A DNA stretch of 64,000 nucleotides from Sequoia sempervirens (Eukaryota > Streptophyta > Pinopsida > Cupressales > Cupressaceae). Position numbers and translations under genes: made by a program. Of the stretch, positions 1-13,024 are shown in pieces. The notes beneath the pieces were generated by a model. The model was not told the DNA's origin. It searched no databases and saw only the letters and a list, made by a program, of their open reading frames with translations. Where the stretch lies: assembly GCA_007258455.2 (NCBI GenBank), contig VDFB02270651.1, forward strand, positions 489,436,711 to 489,500,710. The letters are read 5' to 3'. Within the stretch, counting starts at the first letter, position 1. Each line of letters starts with the position of its first letter.

Positions 1-1025
1 TCTCTAGATGACTCGGTAGCTGAGCTACACAACTCACCTATTGAGGTGAACTAGGTATAATTTTGTATCACTCTTCATATGCACACATTGCATAGGTGAA
101 AAAATCAACAATAAATTTAAGTACACTCCATGATACAGTAGGGACCTATCTAGATTCATCAATAAATATGCTGACAAAATTTAGAGGGACCTATTGTTGA
201 AGGTACCCATAACACTTGCCTATCAGAAATTTCAATTTTTTTCGTCAACTTAATTGCATGTCATCCACATACACTTTAAATTTTCATACATATAGCCATA
301 TAGCTATCATTTCATTACATGCAAACTACCCCATCATATGCCATGCCACATTCATCAATTTCCATGCATTAAGCATATCATTTCATATCCCATAAGCCAT
401 ACATTTTGTAGCCTTCCCATTACTACACACAAAGTTGTCATTTCATATATCTCCAATTAAAATTAAAAAATAGTCAAATCATAATCACGCTGCAAACACT
501 CCTAATCAACTTTACACGAGTTAAGTTTAGTTCACTCCACTTTAATAGGTACACATACTACTTTTCCATGATTATCATAGATTCTAATTGTTTTTCAACA
601 TGTTTACTTTTTTAATTTTATATGCTTCGTATTCATTCTCATATCTCCACTACATGTAATCAAACCATTAGCCTCCAAAGGTACAATTGAGGTCACTTAA
701 TACCTTAAGTTGGGGGGGGAGGGAGAGTAATTTTTCTTTGTTTTCAAAATTTTATTTTTTGAGTATCAAGCCAAAATCAAACCACCAAAAACCTTTCTAC
801 AACCCTTTGTCATTTGTGTCATTTTCTTTGCCCCATTTCCAAGCCACAGTTCAAGCCATTTCAATCTTAGAGGGGAAGAAAAATCTGAATTTAAAGAACA
901 TAAGTATACAAACATAAATAATTAGTGTGGTTGAAGTTGTAAGTAGAAATTTTGAGCAGAAATAGAGAAGTTTATCATCATGGGTGGAGATATAGTTCAA
1001 AGAGAACCATCTACACATCAACAGT
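1..1025. other. AT-rich sequence without a recognisable gene
   Basis: No supported coding region on either strand. A purine tract at 711-726 (T followed by nine G, then AGGGAGAG) resembles the polypurine tract that precedes a 3' LTR in Ty3/gypsy elements, but I cannot pair it with an LTR. The rest is AT-rich and probably old repeat sequence. Confidence 0.5.
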
Positions 1026-2680
1026 TATTGGAAGATAGGTTGGTTTTGTTGCAAGTATGAATGTGTTGTCATTGATTTCAACAAGATGGTGTTGTCATTG
1101 ATGTGAACTATGTGTTGAGGAAGGATGTTACATGATGAAGATATCAAGGATATTGAGAAAATTATGGAAAAGAGGAAAAAATTTGTTGTAGCTAGTGCAT
1201 GTATGGAATAACCTTGTTTGTCCATGTATATTTGAGACATTGAGGAATTTTTTGAGTACATGGAGCTATATTTATGTTGTAGTGTCTAAAGATGTGATGG
1301 AATGAAGTAATGTGCTAAGATGGTGTCTCTAGTACTTGGTTTCCAAGTTCTTTTGAGAAAGTATGATAAATAGAGAAAACAATGTTGTGCAAATGTTTAG
1401 AACATGCTCCAAGATGTGCTCTGCATTTCTTTAATATTGATGTTATGCTTGAGGATATTTGATATTTTGTTAAGGGTTTTCTATAGTTGCTATATCTAGA
1501 GTTTAGGTTTTTGGATTGTTGTGCAGAGTGACATGTGTTCACTCGTGTGTGAACTAGGTAGTCAGTGTTATTTACTATGGTCTAGGAGAAATGTATTTTC
1601 TTTGCATTTCTCTACAATTTGGTTTTAGGTTGTGTGGATCTGGGAAGTTTCTTATGTTGTTTACATATTTTAGAATTCAATATTTCTCATGATTTGGTGC
1701 TGTATAGTGTGTTTTGTCTTAGTGTGCATATAAGGTTAACCAGATGTTTTGGGTTGAAGCATTTCTACGATGCAAGTTTGGATGAAGTATTTTTTGGATC
1801 ACAGGTGGTTCATGGATTGTTCTAGATTGTGTAAAAGATATTTTTGTTGCCTGCGTGATGTCTTGATCAAGTAGGAAACGTGCACTTAATAGGTTTATGG
1901 TGTTTAGCATGGGCAATGACTAACCTGGTGTTAACACTACATGTGAAGTTTCTTCAAAGTTTGTGGAAATGTGTTGAGGTGTGTTAGGACAAATTTAGGT
2001 CCTAACTATGGATTTTTGTAGGTCACCTTCATTCCTATCCATTGTGGGAATGTTTGTGTGCTGACCTAATTTGAAATTGCAAAGGTAAAGAATGTGTTGC
2101 CAACCTTCAAGAAGGTTTTTAAGGTTTAAGATGATATAAATAAGAGTGGTATTATTGGAAGATCTCAAGATAGATGTGTGAGAGATAAAAGTGATGAATG
2201 CAGTGCAAAATTCAAAGTGCTAGTCTTCTGAATGCAATGAGTTAAAGGTGTCTGCAATCATTCAAACAAGACTATGAAGATGTTGGAGATATTGTGGTAG
2301 ATTCTCTGTTGCATAGAGAATTTTTCCTTTGTGTAATGTTTCTCTTCTATATTCCTTTCTTTCTGTGGTAGTGAGCCCTGGCTGTGAGCCCTATTAGACA
2401 GTCTATCCTATTCTGGCAGTGAACCCTTGTACTAGTTTTGCAATTACTTATATTGTGAGCTAATCCTCATCGTGGTTTTTCCCTCATTGGGTTTTCCATG
2501 TAAATTTGGTGTTCTCTTGTGTATGGTGTTGTTATTTCATTTTTTGTTATATGCATTTCGTGTTTAACCACTATAACAAAATAAGGTTTTAATGAATGCT
2601 TTTGGATTAGATTACTATTGAGGGTTTTGATGTTATAAATAGATATAACTGATTCACCACCCTCTCAATTGTCTTGTTCA
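1026..2680 (+). repeat. Copia-type LTR, probably solo or orphaned
   Basis: The sequence begins TATTGG, like the solo LTR at 29516. Its interior shares phrases with the other copia-type LTRs here: 'TGTCAAGGATATTGAGAAAAT' type text near 1145, a 'gtgagctaatcctcatcgtgg' type segment near 2455, and the closing GATTCACCACCCTCTCAATT at 2651-2670. The same closing segment ends the LTRs of element J. No partner LTR and no clear target duplication were found, so both boundaries are approximate. Confidence 0.6.
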
Positions 2681-2746
2681 TCTAATAGGTTCTACATATT
2701 TTCAGGAAAGTAAGATGGTTGCATTATTTCTTAAAGATGATAGATT

Positions 2747-3800
2747 ATAGCGAGGATATGACACAACAATTTGTAGAAACACTTCAAAATGATGAAGCCA
2801 CTCTTTGAGGGTTAAAGGTTGATGCTTTGCAAGCTGCAATTGTAGATGTGTCCTACTTTCCAAGAGAAGGAGATGAATTCCCAATTAGGGAAAAATGTTG
2901 TAGTTACCAGAGATGAATTTAGGGAACATGGAGAGAATCTCAAATCAACATTCCAAGGTCCTAAAAGGTTATTATTACCATGGATTTTGGCTTCTGTGCT
3001 TGCATATGTTGCTAAGTATCTTACATGTGATGGTAGGAAGTATTTAATATATACCATTCATTTCAAGCTTTTGAGCCACCTTCACCATAATAGGAGGGTT
3101 AATGTTCCTAATTTTTTTTATAACCTATTGAAACGAATGAGTTATAAATATAAAAGAAATAGAAACAATAAAACACTGTCACATTATTTATTAGTTTCTC
3201 TATTGGTAAAAATAAGTTTAAGGGTTCAGTATCTACATGTTTCATGGGAAATATTCTTAATTTGTAATCATATCAGTCACATTCTTAAAGAACCAGTTGT
3301 CCTAGAAAATTTGGAATCACCTGCTGCATCAATGAGGGAAATTCCCTCTAGTTCACCTGCTTCTTCACCTACCCATATCAGACTAGAACTAGAGGAGAAA
3401 AGTATGCAAAATTCACCACTTATAGCCTTTGAGAAACCTGCAGAAAATGATCTTCGAGAACCCTAACTTCTTCGAAAACACCAAGAACCAAAAAAAGGAA
3501 AGGTGGATCTTCCTTTGCACCCACAAAAGGGTAGAAGAAGAAAATAACTTAGCAAAGGTGTTCACACCACCTAAAAAAAAGGGTGTTATGAGGGGTCCAA
3601 TCAAGATGCAGGAGAAATAAAATACTATGATAGTAGAAAAAAACTTAGATCTAAAAGAAAATGTTTTTGGGAATGTTCATACACTAGTTAAAAGGAAATG
3701 GTATATCCCAACCACCTCTGAATCAAATTCAAAGGATGTTTTTATTGCTATAAGGACAAGGAAGAGAACCATGCAAAGCCTTATTAGTGAGGGTTGTGAT
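2747..3800 (+). pseudogene. Degraded retroelement ORF with an uncharacterised domain
   Basis: The main open stretch runs through 2846-3466, with an overlapping reading frame to about 3620 and further in-frame remnants to 3800. I do not recognise a named family. The middle (about residues 40-120 of the 206-codon stretch) has the order 'DGRKY', 'LLSHLHHNRRVNVP', 'LLVSLLVKISL'. This parallels the 'NGRDYDLCGLLR' and following hydrophobic segment encoded in element J near 42500-42700, so I infer a shared retroelement ORF family. The C-terminal part is Ser/Pro-rich and then Lys-rich (KKERW, PPKKKG). Stops and frame changes show it is dead. TIR element A lies just after it. Confidence 0.45.
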
Positions 3801-3802
3801 TA

Positions 3803-4596
3803 GGGTATGTGTAGGATCATGATGGGCCAAAAAGTGGCAATATGATGGGTATGTGGATGGCAACTTTTTATATACCCAAAATTGATGAAACAAAAAGGGT
3901 TTTTAAAGGAGATTCTCAGCTTTCCACCAATATAAATTATGCTTTACTTTGAATTTCATAAATAATTATTATTCATTTTCTATTCAAATTACGACTAAAG
4001 TCCTGATTGATAAACTGATTGAAAAAAATCTATAGCTTTCAAACGATATCAAATTTTTTGAATCCAAAACATGCATCACATTCTATGCTTCGGATACTAT
4101 AGGATTACAAAAAGAAAAATTGAATTTCATGAAGTTTTGACTAAGTTAAGGTGGTTAGACATACAAGTTTTTTATATTTTTTAAAAGTTGTAATAAAAAA
4201 TTCATAATTAATTGTTTACTTTGAAAAAAATTACAAAAAAATATGCATCACATCGGGACATGAGTCATTTACTTATATCTAAAATATTATAAAAAAATAT
4301 TATCATTTTATTGTAGTTAGGATGGTTAGAAAGACACCTACTTCTTATTTTTTTCCCTGAAATTTAAGATCACTGAGATTGAATTTCAAATTTTCACCAA
4401 ATAGATTTTAAAAAAATAAAATAAACCTAGTAGTTTAGAAACTAAATTCAATTTACTACAGATTCTATTCTTACATATTTTTGAAATAATATAGATAACT
4501 TATTCAATTTTTTAAGTCAAGTTGCCTAACTCTTATTTGTCTAATTTTTTTACCACTTAAGGGCCTGTTTTTTCCATGATGATCCTACACATACCC
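3803..4596 (+). mobile_element. TIR element copy A (MITE-like, about 790 bp)
   Basis: The left end reads GGGTATGTGTAGGATCATG and the right end is its reverse complement apart from one inner base. It is flanked by the 4-bp duplication ATTA (3799-3802 and 4597-4600). There is no coding capacity. The interior is shared with the four other copies, including 'gggccaaaaagtgg' near the left end and a T-rich run before the right TIR. Both TIRs carry the same variant, GTGTAGG, where most copies have GTGCAGG. Confidence 0.92.
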
Positions 4597-5230
4597 ATTA
4601 TACTGTGGGTGATGATGATTAATTTTTGGAGAAGGATGAAAATTTATTTATATATCTTAGGGAGATGACCTTGTAATATAACCTCTAGTCTTAAATTGTT
4701 TTTCTTAAGGACAAGAAAATGTCTAGTTGGGGGGAATGATGAGGCCAATTATTAGCTAGTTTTTTGTTTTTAGTACATAATTTTAGACATTTCTAGATAC
4801 TCATTTTATATATATTCCTGAACTTTACTATATTTTTACGATCATCATGCAACTTGAACCTAGTTTTAGTATATGTAAATATTATTATGTTATGTTATTA
4901 ATCACATGATTAAATTTTTTGAATGTGTATGGAATGTAGTGTAGATCTATGTTTAAATTATAATTATTACTATAGTGTATATGTTTAGTTGAACTAAATC
5001 ATTGAATTCAAGAAGCCAGAGTGACCAAATTGTAGCTCGCAACAACTAGGAAGCACAACCCACAGCCAAAGGAGTTTCAAACAACGATGCGTGTGAAGTT
5101 CTAGAATAAGAAGAATGTAGCAGTTGGAGAATTGGAGGAGTTTATTTATAATGATTATTGTGAGTCACCATGTCATTTAATAAGAAAACTAAAGGAGAGG
5201 AAACCTGCTACGATGAGGAACCCAACATGA
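4597..5230. other. Retroelement remnant with a polypurine-like tract, no gene
   Basis: This continues the element that carries TIR copy A. A tract AGTTGGGGGGAATGATGAGG at about 4725-4744 looks like a Ty3/gypsy polypurine tract followed by an LTR start (TGATGAGG). The putative LTR is cut at 5230 by the chromovirus. No coding region is supported. Confidence 0.4.
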
Positions 5231-6411
5231 TGGTGCAAGAGCACCCAGGGTCTTCATGCCCCATAAGGGGGTCAAATGTTGAAATTTTCTTTTGATTGAG
5301 TCAAGAATATGTAATAAGTTCTTGCATGACCATTTCAAGTGTGTTTGATTCAGTCTTGAGTTAGTAGGGGTGACTTAGAGGTCAATTACAACATGTCAAA
5401 TTGTTGAATTGTTGTTAATGCAACTTTTGAAATTTTTGTCATAATAGGGGTCTAATGATGATTAGTTGGGTTTTTTATTTGAAAATTAGTTGGAAGTAGT
5501 TGGAAAGAGGTTCTGAATGTTAAAAGGACCTTGTTTGGTTGAATGTGGAGTTGGTTGTAAATTTGAAGTGGAATCAATAAAATACCTCTATTTTTCTACA
5601 ATTTTAAACATAACTTTCCTGCTACAGGGAGTTGTACAGTCTTGTACAACTTCCTCATGATCTAAATTTTATTGGATTCGATGGAGAACTAAGTACACTC
5701 TCTATTGCACTTGGTTTGGTTCATTGTCATTAAGATTTGTTCAAGTTACAAGCATTTTACTCTAAAAAAGTCAAAACCCTTGTTAGGGTTGTTAGTGATT
5801 GAAAAAATGGAATAATTTCCATTCCACCAAGTGAAATATCTTAAAACTTGGTGGAATGGAAGAATTAGGCATTTTTTTGGCTTTCAAAAGTTTACAGATG
5901 TAGGGGAAGTCATTTGGCATGTGCAAGTTGATGTCCTAGCCTAATATCTTCATGTATTAGGCTTAATGAGTCTATAGACTTAGGGTTTTGGGTTGAAAGC
6001 TTTTGAGAAATCATTCTTGGTGTTTGGAATTGATGTTTCAGACATATTAAGGCATGTTTGAACTATTGGAGAGGAAGGGAAAACCATGAAGTGCATATAC
6101 CTTGCTATTACCAAGTAAAATCACCAATTATGCCTATTGCAACAAGTAGGACAGTCATTTTTTGGAGGTTTCCGTACAAAGTAACCTAATATAGTTTTAA
6201 AGTATGTTGAATAGGGCCAAATGGGTATCTAAAAATGTGTTTACTATTTTGATATCATATCTGGACCGAAAGTTATGAAAGAAAAACTAGTTTGGGAAGG
6301 CTACAAGTAGAATTGGGCCTAATGAATAAAAACCCACCATTTGAATGCTTAGAGATTGAAATTTTCCTTGTTTGAGGGTTTTTTGGAGTTTTCCACCCCT
6401 AATATACATCA
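5231..6411 (+). repeat. 5' LTR of the chromovirus
   Basis: It starts TGGTGCAAGAGCACCC and ends ...TACATCA. It is the same length as the copy at 11839-13019, with scattered substitutions between the two. Confidence 0.93.
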
Positions 6412-6414
6412 AAT

Positions 6415-6430
6415 TGGTATCATAGGATAG
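6415..6430 (+). other. Primer-binding site (initiator tRNA-Met type)
   Basis: TGGTATCATAGGATAGG follows the 5' LTR after three bases. It matches the TGGTATCAGAGC type used with plant initiator-Met tRNA, with one or two changes. Confidence 0.8.
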
Positions 6431-6479
6431 GTTTGATCTAAAGAGAAAAGGTTGAGTTGAATAAAGAACAAAATACTTG

Positions 6480-7440
6480 CAAAAGGGAATGCCATCATTG
6501 CTAGAGAAGTGAATGTGTTGAGAGAGTTGAAGGAGAGGCTTGATGTGTTGGAGACAAGTCAAAGGGGGGAAGTAGTCACAAGAGAAATGAGCGACCAAGA
6601 GGAAGAGGGAAGTTCCTAAGGGTTTGAGGAAGAGATGGATCCTGATGACTTGAGGATGAAAAAGATCTTGAAAGCAATCAAGGGAGATGGCCATAAGATC
6701 AAGATGGATCTACCCATGTATGGAGGAAATATGGATAGTGAAGATGTCCTAGATTGGATAGGAGCATTGGACAACTACTTTGAATATTAAGATGTGCCTA
6801 GAGATCAAAGGGTGAAATTGGTCAAGACAAAGTTGAAGGGCCATGCCTTGCATTGGTCGGATTATGTACAAAGTGAAAGGAGAAAGAAGGGGAAGTCTAC
6901 AATCACCTCTTGGGATAGGATGGTGGCTAAATTCAAGGGAAAATTCCTTCCTGATGATTACACCATTCAATTGTTTAAGAGGTTGCAAAATCTCAAGCAT
7001 AAGGAGATGGATGTGCAAACTTATACATAGGAGTTCTACAAGTTGGGCATAAGGGCAAACCATCTAGAGAATAATGAAGAGAAAGAGAAAAGATACATTA
7101 ATGGTTTGAGATACAATCTTCAAGATGAGTTGAGCCTCACCACTCTAAGAATGGTGGAGTGTTACCAATTGGTCATCAAGGCCGAGGACAAACTGAAAAG
7201 AAGGCAAGAAAAGGAAAGCAGGGGTAGAGGCAGAAATTCAAGAGGAAGAGGGACATTTTCTAGAAGGGGGAGCCCCAAAGAACATAAGGAGAATCAAGCA
7301 GCAATCACGAGAATTTTTTTGAATCAAGGGGCAGTTTTAGAGGAAGGAGATTCAATAACAGGGGCAGATTTGGAAGTCAAAGAGGAGGATCAAGTGGATT
7401 TACAGGCAATTGTTGTAAGTGCAATAAATTTGTAGGCCAT
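6480..7440 (+). pseudogene. Chromovirus gag (capsid and zinc-knuckle region)
   Basis: A coiled, charged N-terminal part is followed by a Retrotrans_gag-type core (motifs 'DWIGALDNYFEY', 'KGHALHWSDY', 'WDRMVAKFKGKF', and 'EEKEKRYINGL' near 7090). Then comes an Arg/Gly-rich segment (RGRGRNSRGRG) at about 7218-7260. A zinc knuckle (C-C-K-C...GHQAWKC) is visible in another frame near 7408-7455, so a frameshift separates it from the core. Stops occur at about 6618, 6788 and 7028; the last replaces a Gln expected in this motif. In a working element this protein would form the particle that packages the RNA. Confidence 0.85.
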
Positions 7441-7619
7441 CAAGCATGGAAATGCATTGAAAATTGGTCCACTACATCATTTGGAGGAGAAAGAAGTAAT
7501 CAAATTGTGCAAGAAGATGAAAATGAGAGTGTCAACTCTCCATCACATAATGTTGATCTAGAAGTTGGTGAGTCTCCCATGGTGAGAAGGACCTTGATAA
7601 AAGTGCCAATGGAGAAGGA

Positions 7620-10600
7620 GCCTCCACAAAGAAAGTCTCTTTTTAGAACCACATGTAAGTGTTTGGTAAGTGTTACAAAGTAGTGATTGATTCGAGTAGC
7701 ACTGATAATTTGGTCTCTGTAGAAATGGTTGAAAAGCTTAAGTTGAAAAGAATCTCTCACACTACTCCTTATATTGTTTCTTGGCTTAACAATGGTCAAA
7801 GTAGTTGTAAATGAGAAAAGTTGGGTTGATTTTCATATAGGGGATACAAGGATAGGGTTCTGTGTGATATAATGCCAATGGATGTGTGTCATTTGCTTTT
7901 GGGGAAGCCTTGGCAGTATGATAGGAAGGCTATTCATGATGGGAGAAAGAATACTTATGCTATTGAGAAGGATGGGGTTTCTTACACCCTCATACCATTG
8001 AAGGATGAAAGCCTAGAATCTCAAGTTGCACCTAGTGTGATGTTGGTCAATGAGAAGGAGTTCTTAAAGACCTTGGAAGAAGAAAATGTGGTATTTTTTG
8101 TTATAGTAAGGCTTAAATATATCATGGCAGTAGATAAGAAAGCAGATTTTCCTTTGGAGGTGAAAGCATTGTTGAATAAGTATGAGGAAATTGTGGTTGA
8201 TGAGATTCCTCATACTTTTCCACCTATAAGGCACATACACCACCATATTGATTTCATCCCTGGGGCTAGTTTTCCCAACAAAGTTGTTTACAAGATGATT
8301 CCACAACAAAATGTGGTAATTAAGAGGAAAGTGCAAGAACTACTTGATAAGGGGCTGATTAGGGAAAGTTTGGGTCCTTGTGCAGTTCCCACAATTTTGG
8401 CACCAAAGAAAGGTGGTGAATAGAGGATATGTGCTAATTCAAGGGCCATCAACAAGATCACAATAAGGTATAGGTTCCCTATTCCAAGAATTGAAGACCT
8501 AATGGACTATTTGGGTGGTGCTTGCTATTTCTCCAAGATTGATCTCAAGAGTGGCTATCATAAAATCATAATCAGACTTGGTGATGAGTGGAAAACAACC
8601 TTCAAGACTACTAAGGGGTTGTGTGAATGGATGGTAATGCTTTTTGGTTTTTCAAATGCCTCTAGTACTTTCATGCACTTCATGAATGAGGTGCTTAAAC
8701 CTTTCATTGGTAAGTTTGTGGTAGCATATCTTGATGATATTCTTGTTTTTAGAAAAACTAAAGAAGAAAATTTATAGCATTTAGAATTGGTTTTGAGAAG
8801 GTTGCATGAGGAAAAACTAATGATAAACTTGAAGAAGTGTGAGTTTTTTGAAAATAGAGTTGGTCTACCTTGGCTTTGTGGTCACCAATGGCTCTTTGAA
8901 GATGGATCCAAGTAAGGTAGAGGATATCTTAAGTTGTCCTACTCCTAGATCAGTGGCTGAGGTAAGGAGTTTTCATGGTCTAGCCAACTTCTATAGGAAA
9001 TTTATAAAAGTCTTCAATCATGTGTGTGCTCCTATGATTGATACAATTAAGGGTGATTAAAGGAAGAATTTTTTTTGGACTAAAGATGTGGATAGGAGTT
9101 TTGAATACTTGAAAAAGAAATTTATTGAGCAGCCCACACTAACCTTTTCAAGTTTTGGGGTATGTGCAGGATCATGATGGGCCAAAAAGTGGCAATATGA
9201 TGGGTATTTGTAGGGCATGTGGTTGACGACTTTTTTTTACCCAAAATTGATGAAATGAAAAGGGTTTTTGAAAGAGATTCTCAACTTTCCACCAATATAA
9301 ATTATGTTTTACTTTGAATTTAATAAATAATTATTATTCATTTTCTATTTGAATTATGACTAAAGTCCTCATTGATAGGCTGATTGAAAAATATTTATAG
9401 CTTTCAAATAGTATCACATTTTTGGAATCCAAAACATGCATCACATTTTATGCTTTGCATACTATAGGATTAAGAAAAGAAAAAATGAATTTCATGAAGT
9501 TTTGACCAAGTTAAGGTGGTCAGAAATCACAGTTTTTATATTTTTAAAAGTTGTAAAAATTCATATTAATTATTTACTTGGAAAAAATTACAAAAAAATA
9601 TGCATCACATCAGACATGAGTCCTCTACTTATTTCTAAAATATTATAAAACATATTATCATTTTATTGTGGTTAGGTGGTCAAACAGACACCTACTTCTT
9701 ATTTTTCCCGAATTTAAGTACTACTACATTGAAACTTTAAATTTTCACCAAATAGATTTTTTATTTTAAAATAAACTTAGTAGATTAGAAACTACATTCA
9801 ATTTTCTACACACTCTATTCTTATATATTTTTGAAATAATATAGATAACTTATTCAAATTTTTATGTCAAATTGCCTAACTCTGATTTTTCTAAATTTTT
9901 TGCCACTTAAGGGCCTATTTTTTCCATGATGATCCTGCACATACCCTTTGATAAGGTTTTTTCCATTGAATGTGATGCAAGAAGCCATTCTATAGGTGTT
10001 GTCTTAAGCTAAGAAAACAAACTGGTTGCCCTTTTCAGTGAAAATTTGAATGAATCCAAGCAAAGATATTCTTCTTATGACCTTGAAATGTATGCCATGG
10101 TACAAGCATTAAAGAGATGGAGACATTAATTACTCCCTAAATATTTTGTGGTGTATACTGATAATCATGCATTGCAATTTCTAAATAGTCAAGGAAAGCT
10201 TAGCCATAGGCATGTGAAATGGCTGAGTATCTATAAGGTTTCACCTTTACTATTAAGCACAAGAAAGGGCAGTCAAATAAGGTGGAAGATACATTAATTA
10301 CGAGAGATTTGATGGTACAAGAAATTCAGTTGCATAGTGTGGGTTTGGATTCCCTAAAAGGTATGTATGTTGAAGATTAATATTTTAAGAAAATTTATGA
10401 AAGTTGTGTGCATCCTTGTAGTAGCAATAATGAGAAATGGTTAGATTTTCGGATCCAATATGGTTTGTTGTTTAATTAGGCCCAATTGTGTATTCGTAAG
10501 TATTCTATGAGAACTAAATTTATCAAAGAAAAGTATAGTGGCAGCCTTGCAGGTCACTTTGGCTTGGATAAGACATTGTAGTAGTTGAAGAGGCACTATT

Positions 10601-11830
10601 ATTGGCCAAGAATGAAAACTGATGTGAGAAAATTTGTGGATAAGTGTACCATTTTTCAAAGGGATAAAGGAACTAGCACTAATTCAGGGCTATATCAACC
10701 TCTTCCAATCCCTAATAGGCTTTGGGAATCATTAAGCATGGATTTTGTGATGGGGTTGCCTAGAACTCCAAGAGGATTTGATTCAGTGTATGTGGTTGTG
10801 GATAGGTTCTCAAAGATGGAATACTTTATACCTTGTCAGAGCACTAATGATGCTTCATACATTGTAGGACTCTTCTTCAAATAGGTGGTAAGAATCCATG
10901 GTTTACCTCTTAGCATTGTATCTGATAGGGATAGAAAATTTGTTGGTCATTTTTGGAGGACTCTCTAGAAGAAACTTGGCACAAATTTGACTTTCAGTTC
11001 TTCCTATCACCCCCAAAGTAATGGGTAGACCAAGGTGGTGAATAGAATCTTTGGAAACCTTCTAATATGTTTGACAAAGGAGCATGCAACACAATGGGAT
11101 CTAGTTTCACCTCAAGCTAAGTTTAGATACAATGATTCGGTGAATAGGAGTGTAGGTAAGAGCCCTTTTGAAATTTTTTATGGTATGCAACATAGGGGTA
11201 TATTTGAATTGTGAGAAGTTAGTGGGATGGAAAGGAGGAGTTCTAAAGGTGAACAATTTTTCGTGTCAATGTAAGAAGTCCACCAATAGGTTAAAGAGAA
11301 TCTTCAAAACCATGTTGAGAAATACAAGCAAAATGCTGATCAAAAGAGGAGAGAGGTTCATTTTAAAGTTGGAGACCTATTTTTGGCACATTTGAGGAAG
11401 AAAATATTCCCTAAAGGACAATACTCTAAGTTTCAAATGAAGAAAATATGGCCATGCAAAGTTGTGCACAAATTTGGGGAGAATGCATATGAGATTGAAC
11501 TCCCTCTTGGAGCTGCTATTTCTCCTATTTTTAATGTTTCTAATATTTACCCTTATAAAGGGGATGTTGATGCAAGTTCTAATGCAGGTTAATTAGTGCA
11601 AGATGAATATTGGATCAAGGATCTTCCACCAAGCCAACCTTTAGAGTTGGAGTGCATTTTGGACAAAAAGGACCTTAAAAAGACAAGGAGGAAGGTCTAC
11701 TATCAATACCTGGTCAAATAGAGAGGTATTCCAATGGAGGATGCATCTTGGATGAATGAAGATGATATTTTGAAGCATGGACACACAATTGAAGGTCTTT
11801 CCTCAAGTGGAATTTGGGTTTTCTTTATCC
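7620..11830 (+). pseudogene. Chromovirus pol: PR-RT-RNaseH-INT-chromodomain
   Basis: The protease part has 'LLGKPW' near 7900. Reverse transcriptase runs about 8200-8780, with 'GLIRESLGPCAVP', '[12 protein letters not shown]', '[11 protein letters not shown]' and the catalytic YLDDIL (YxDD) near 8728. RNase H begins about 9060 and resumes after TIR element B at 9951 ('SIECDAS', 'YTDNHALQF'). Integrase covers about 10480-11250 with the zinc-binding segment, '[21 protein letters not shown]' type core text and 'YHPQSNG'. A chromodomain with 'YYQYLVK' and 'EDASWMNEDDIL' lies at about 11650-11790. At least eight stops, mostly TAG, plus frameshifts make it non-functional. Confidence 0.92.
9158..9946 (+). 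mobile_element. TIR element copy B, inserted in chromovirus RNase H
   Basis: TIRs GGGTATGTGCAGGATCATG and reverse complement, flanked by the 4-bp duplication TTTG (9154-9157, 9947-9950). Removing the element and one TTTG gives an uninterrupted coding join in RNase H (Ser-Phe-Asp-Lys-Val), which proves both the boundaries and the 4-bp duplication. No coding capacity. Confidence 0.95.
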
Positions 11831-11838
11831 GGGGAGTA
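11830..11838 (+). other. Polypurine tract of the chromovirus
   Basis: CGGGGAGTA directly precedes the 3' LTR start, where plus-strand DNA synthesis would be primed. Confidence 0.65.
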
Positions 11839-13019
11839 TGGTGTAGAAGCACCCACAGTCTTCATACCCCATAAGGGGGTTAAATATTGATTTTTTTTTT
11901 GTTTGAGTCAAGAATATGTAATAAGGTCTTGCATGACCATTTCAAGTGTGTTTGAGTTGGTCTTGAGTCAATAGGGTTGATTTAGAGGTGAATTGAACAA
12001 TGTTGTTAGGTTGTTGAATTGTTGTCAATGCAACTTTTATCATAATAGGGATCTAATGATGATTAGTTGGGTTTTTTATTTGAAAATTAGTTGGAAGCAT
12101 TTGAAAAGGGGTTGTGAATGTTAAAAGGACCTTGTGTGGTTGAATGTGGGATTGGTTGTTGCAAATTTGAAGTGGAATCAATAAAATAGAGGTCTATTGT
12201 TCTATAATTTTGAACATAACTTTGCTACTACAAGGAATTGTACGGTATTGTACAACTTACTCATGATCTGAATTCAATTGGACTTGATGGAGCACTAAGT
12301 CCACTCTCCATTTCACTTGGTTTGGTTCATTTTCACTAAGATTTGTTCAAGTTAAAAGCATTTTACTCCAAACAAGTCGAAACCCTAGTCAAGGTTGTTA
12401 GCGATTGAAAAAATGGAATAATTTCCAGTCCACTTGGTGAAATTATTAAAACTTGGTGGAATGGAAGAAGTAGGAATGTTTTTGGTTTTCAAAAGTTTGC
12501 AGATGCAAGGGAAAGGCATTTTGACATGTGCAAGTTGACGCCCTAACCTTATATCTTCATGTATTAGGCTTAGTGACTCTATAGACTTAGGGTTTTGGGT
12601 TAAAAGCTTTTGGGAAATCATTCTTGGTGTTTGGAATTGATGTTTCAGACATATTAAGGCATGTTTGAACTGTTGGAGAGGAAGGGAAAACCCTGGACTG
12701 CATATACTCTACTGTTACCAAGTAAAATCACCAATTAGGCCTATTGCAACAAGTAGGACAATCATTTTTTGGAGATTTCCGTACAAAGTAACCTACTTTA
12801 GTTTTGAATTATGTTAAATAAGGCCCAAATGGGTATCTAAAAATCCATTTAACTTTTTGATATCATATCTAGACCAAAACTTATGAAGGAAAAACTAGTT
12901 TGGAAAGGCTACAAGGAGAATGAGGCCTAATGAATGAAAACCCACCATTTGAATGCTTAGAGATTGAAATTTTTCTTTTTTGAGGATTTTTTGGAGTTTT
13001 CCACCCATTCTCTACATCA
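11839..13019 (+). repeat. 3' LTR of the chromovirus
   Basis: It starts TGGTGTAGAAGCACCC and ends TCTACATCA, followed by the target duplication CATGA at 13020-13024. Confidence 0.93.
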
Positions 13020-13024
13020 CATGA

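Larger units (their letters stand above)
5231..13019 (+). mobile_element. Ty3/gypsy chromovirus, structurally complete but coding-dead
   Basis: Two LTRs of 1,181 bp each (TGGTG...TACATCA) flank an internal region with an initiator-Met-type primer site, gag, and a pol with protease, reverse transcriptase, RNase H, integrase and a C-terminal chromodomain. A 5-bp target duplication, CATGA, is present at 5226-5230 and 13020-13024. The protease-RT-RNaseH-integrase order defines Ty3/gypsy, and the chromodomain places it among chromoviruses. Many stops, mostly TAG, interrupt the frame, and TIR element B sits inside RNase H. Confidence 0.95.

Noticed and set aside
362..390. Minus-strand Asn-Ala-Trp triplet as a possible KAP motif exon
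   Set aside because: The surrounding codons do not resemble KAP, and a three-residue match is chance.
6287..7063. Minus-strand ORFs of 135 and 104 codons over the chromovirus gag
   Set aside because: They are antisense shadows of the gag region, which has clear homology on the plus strand.
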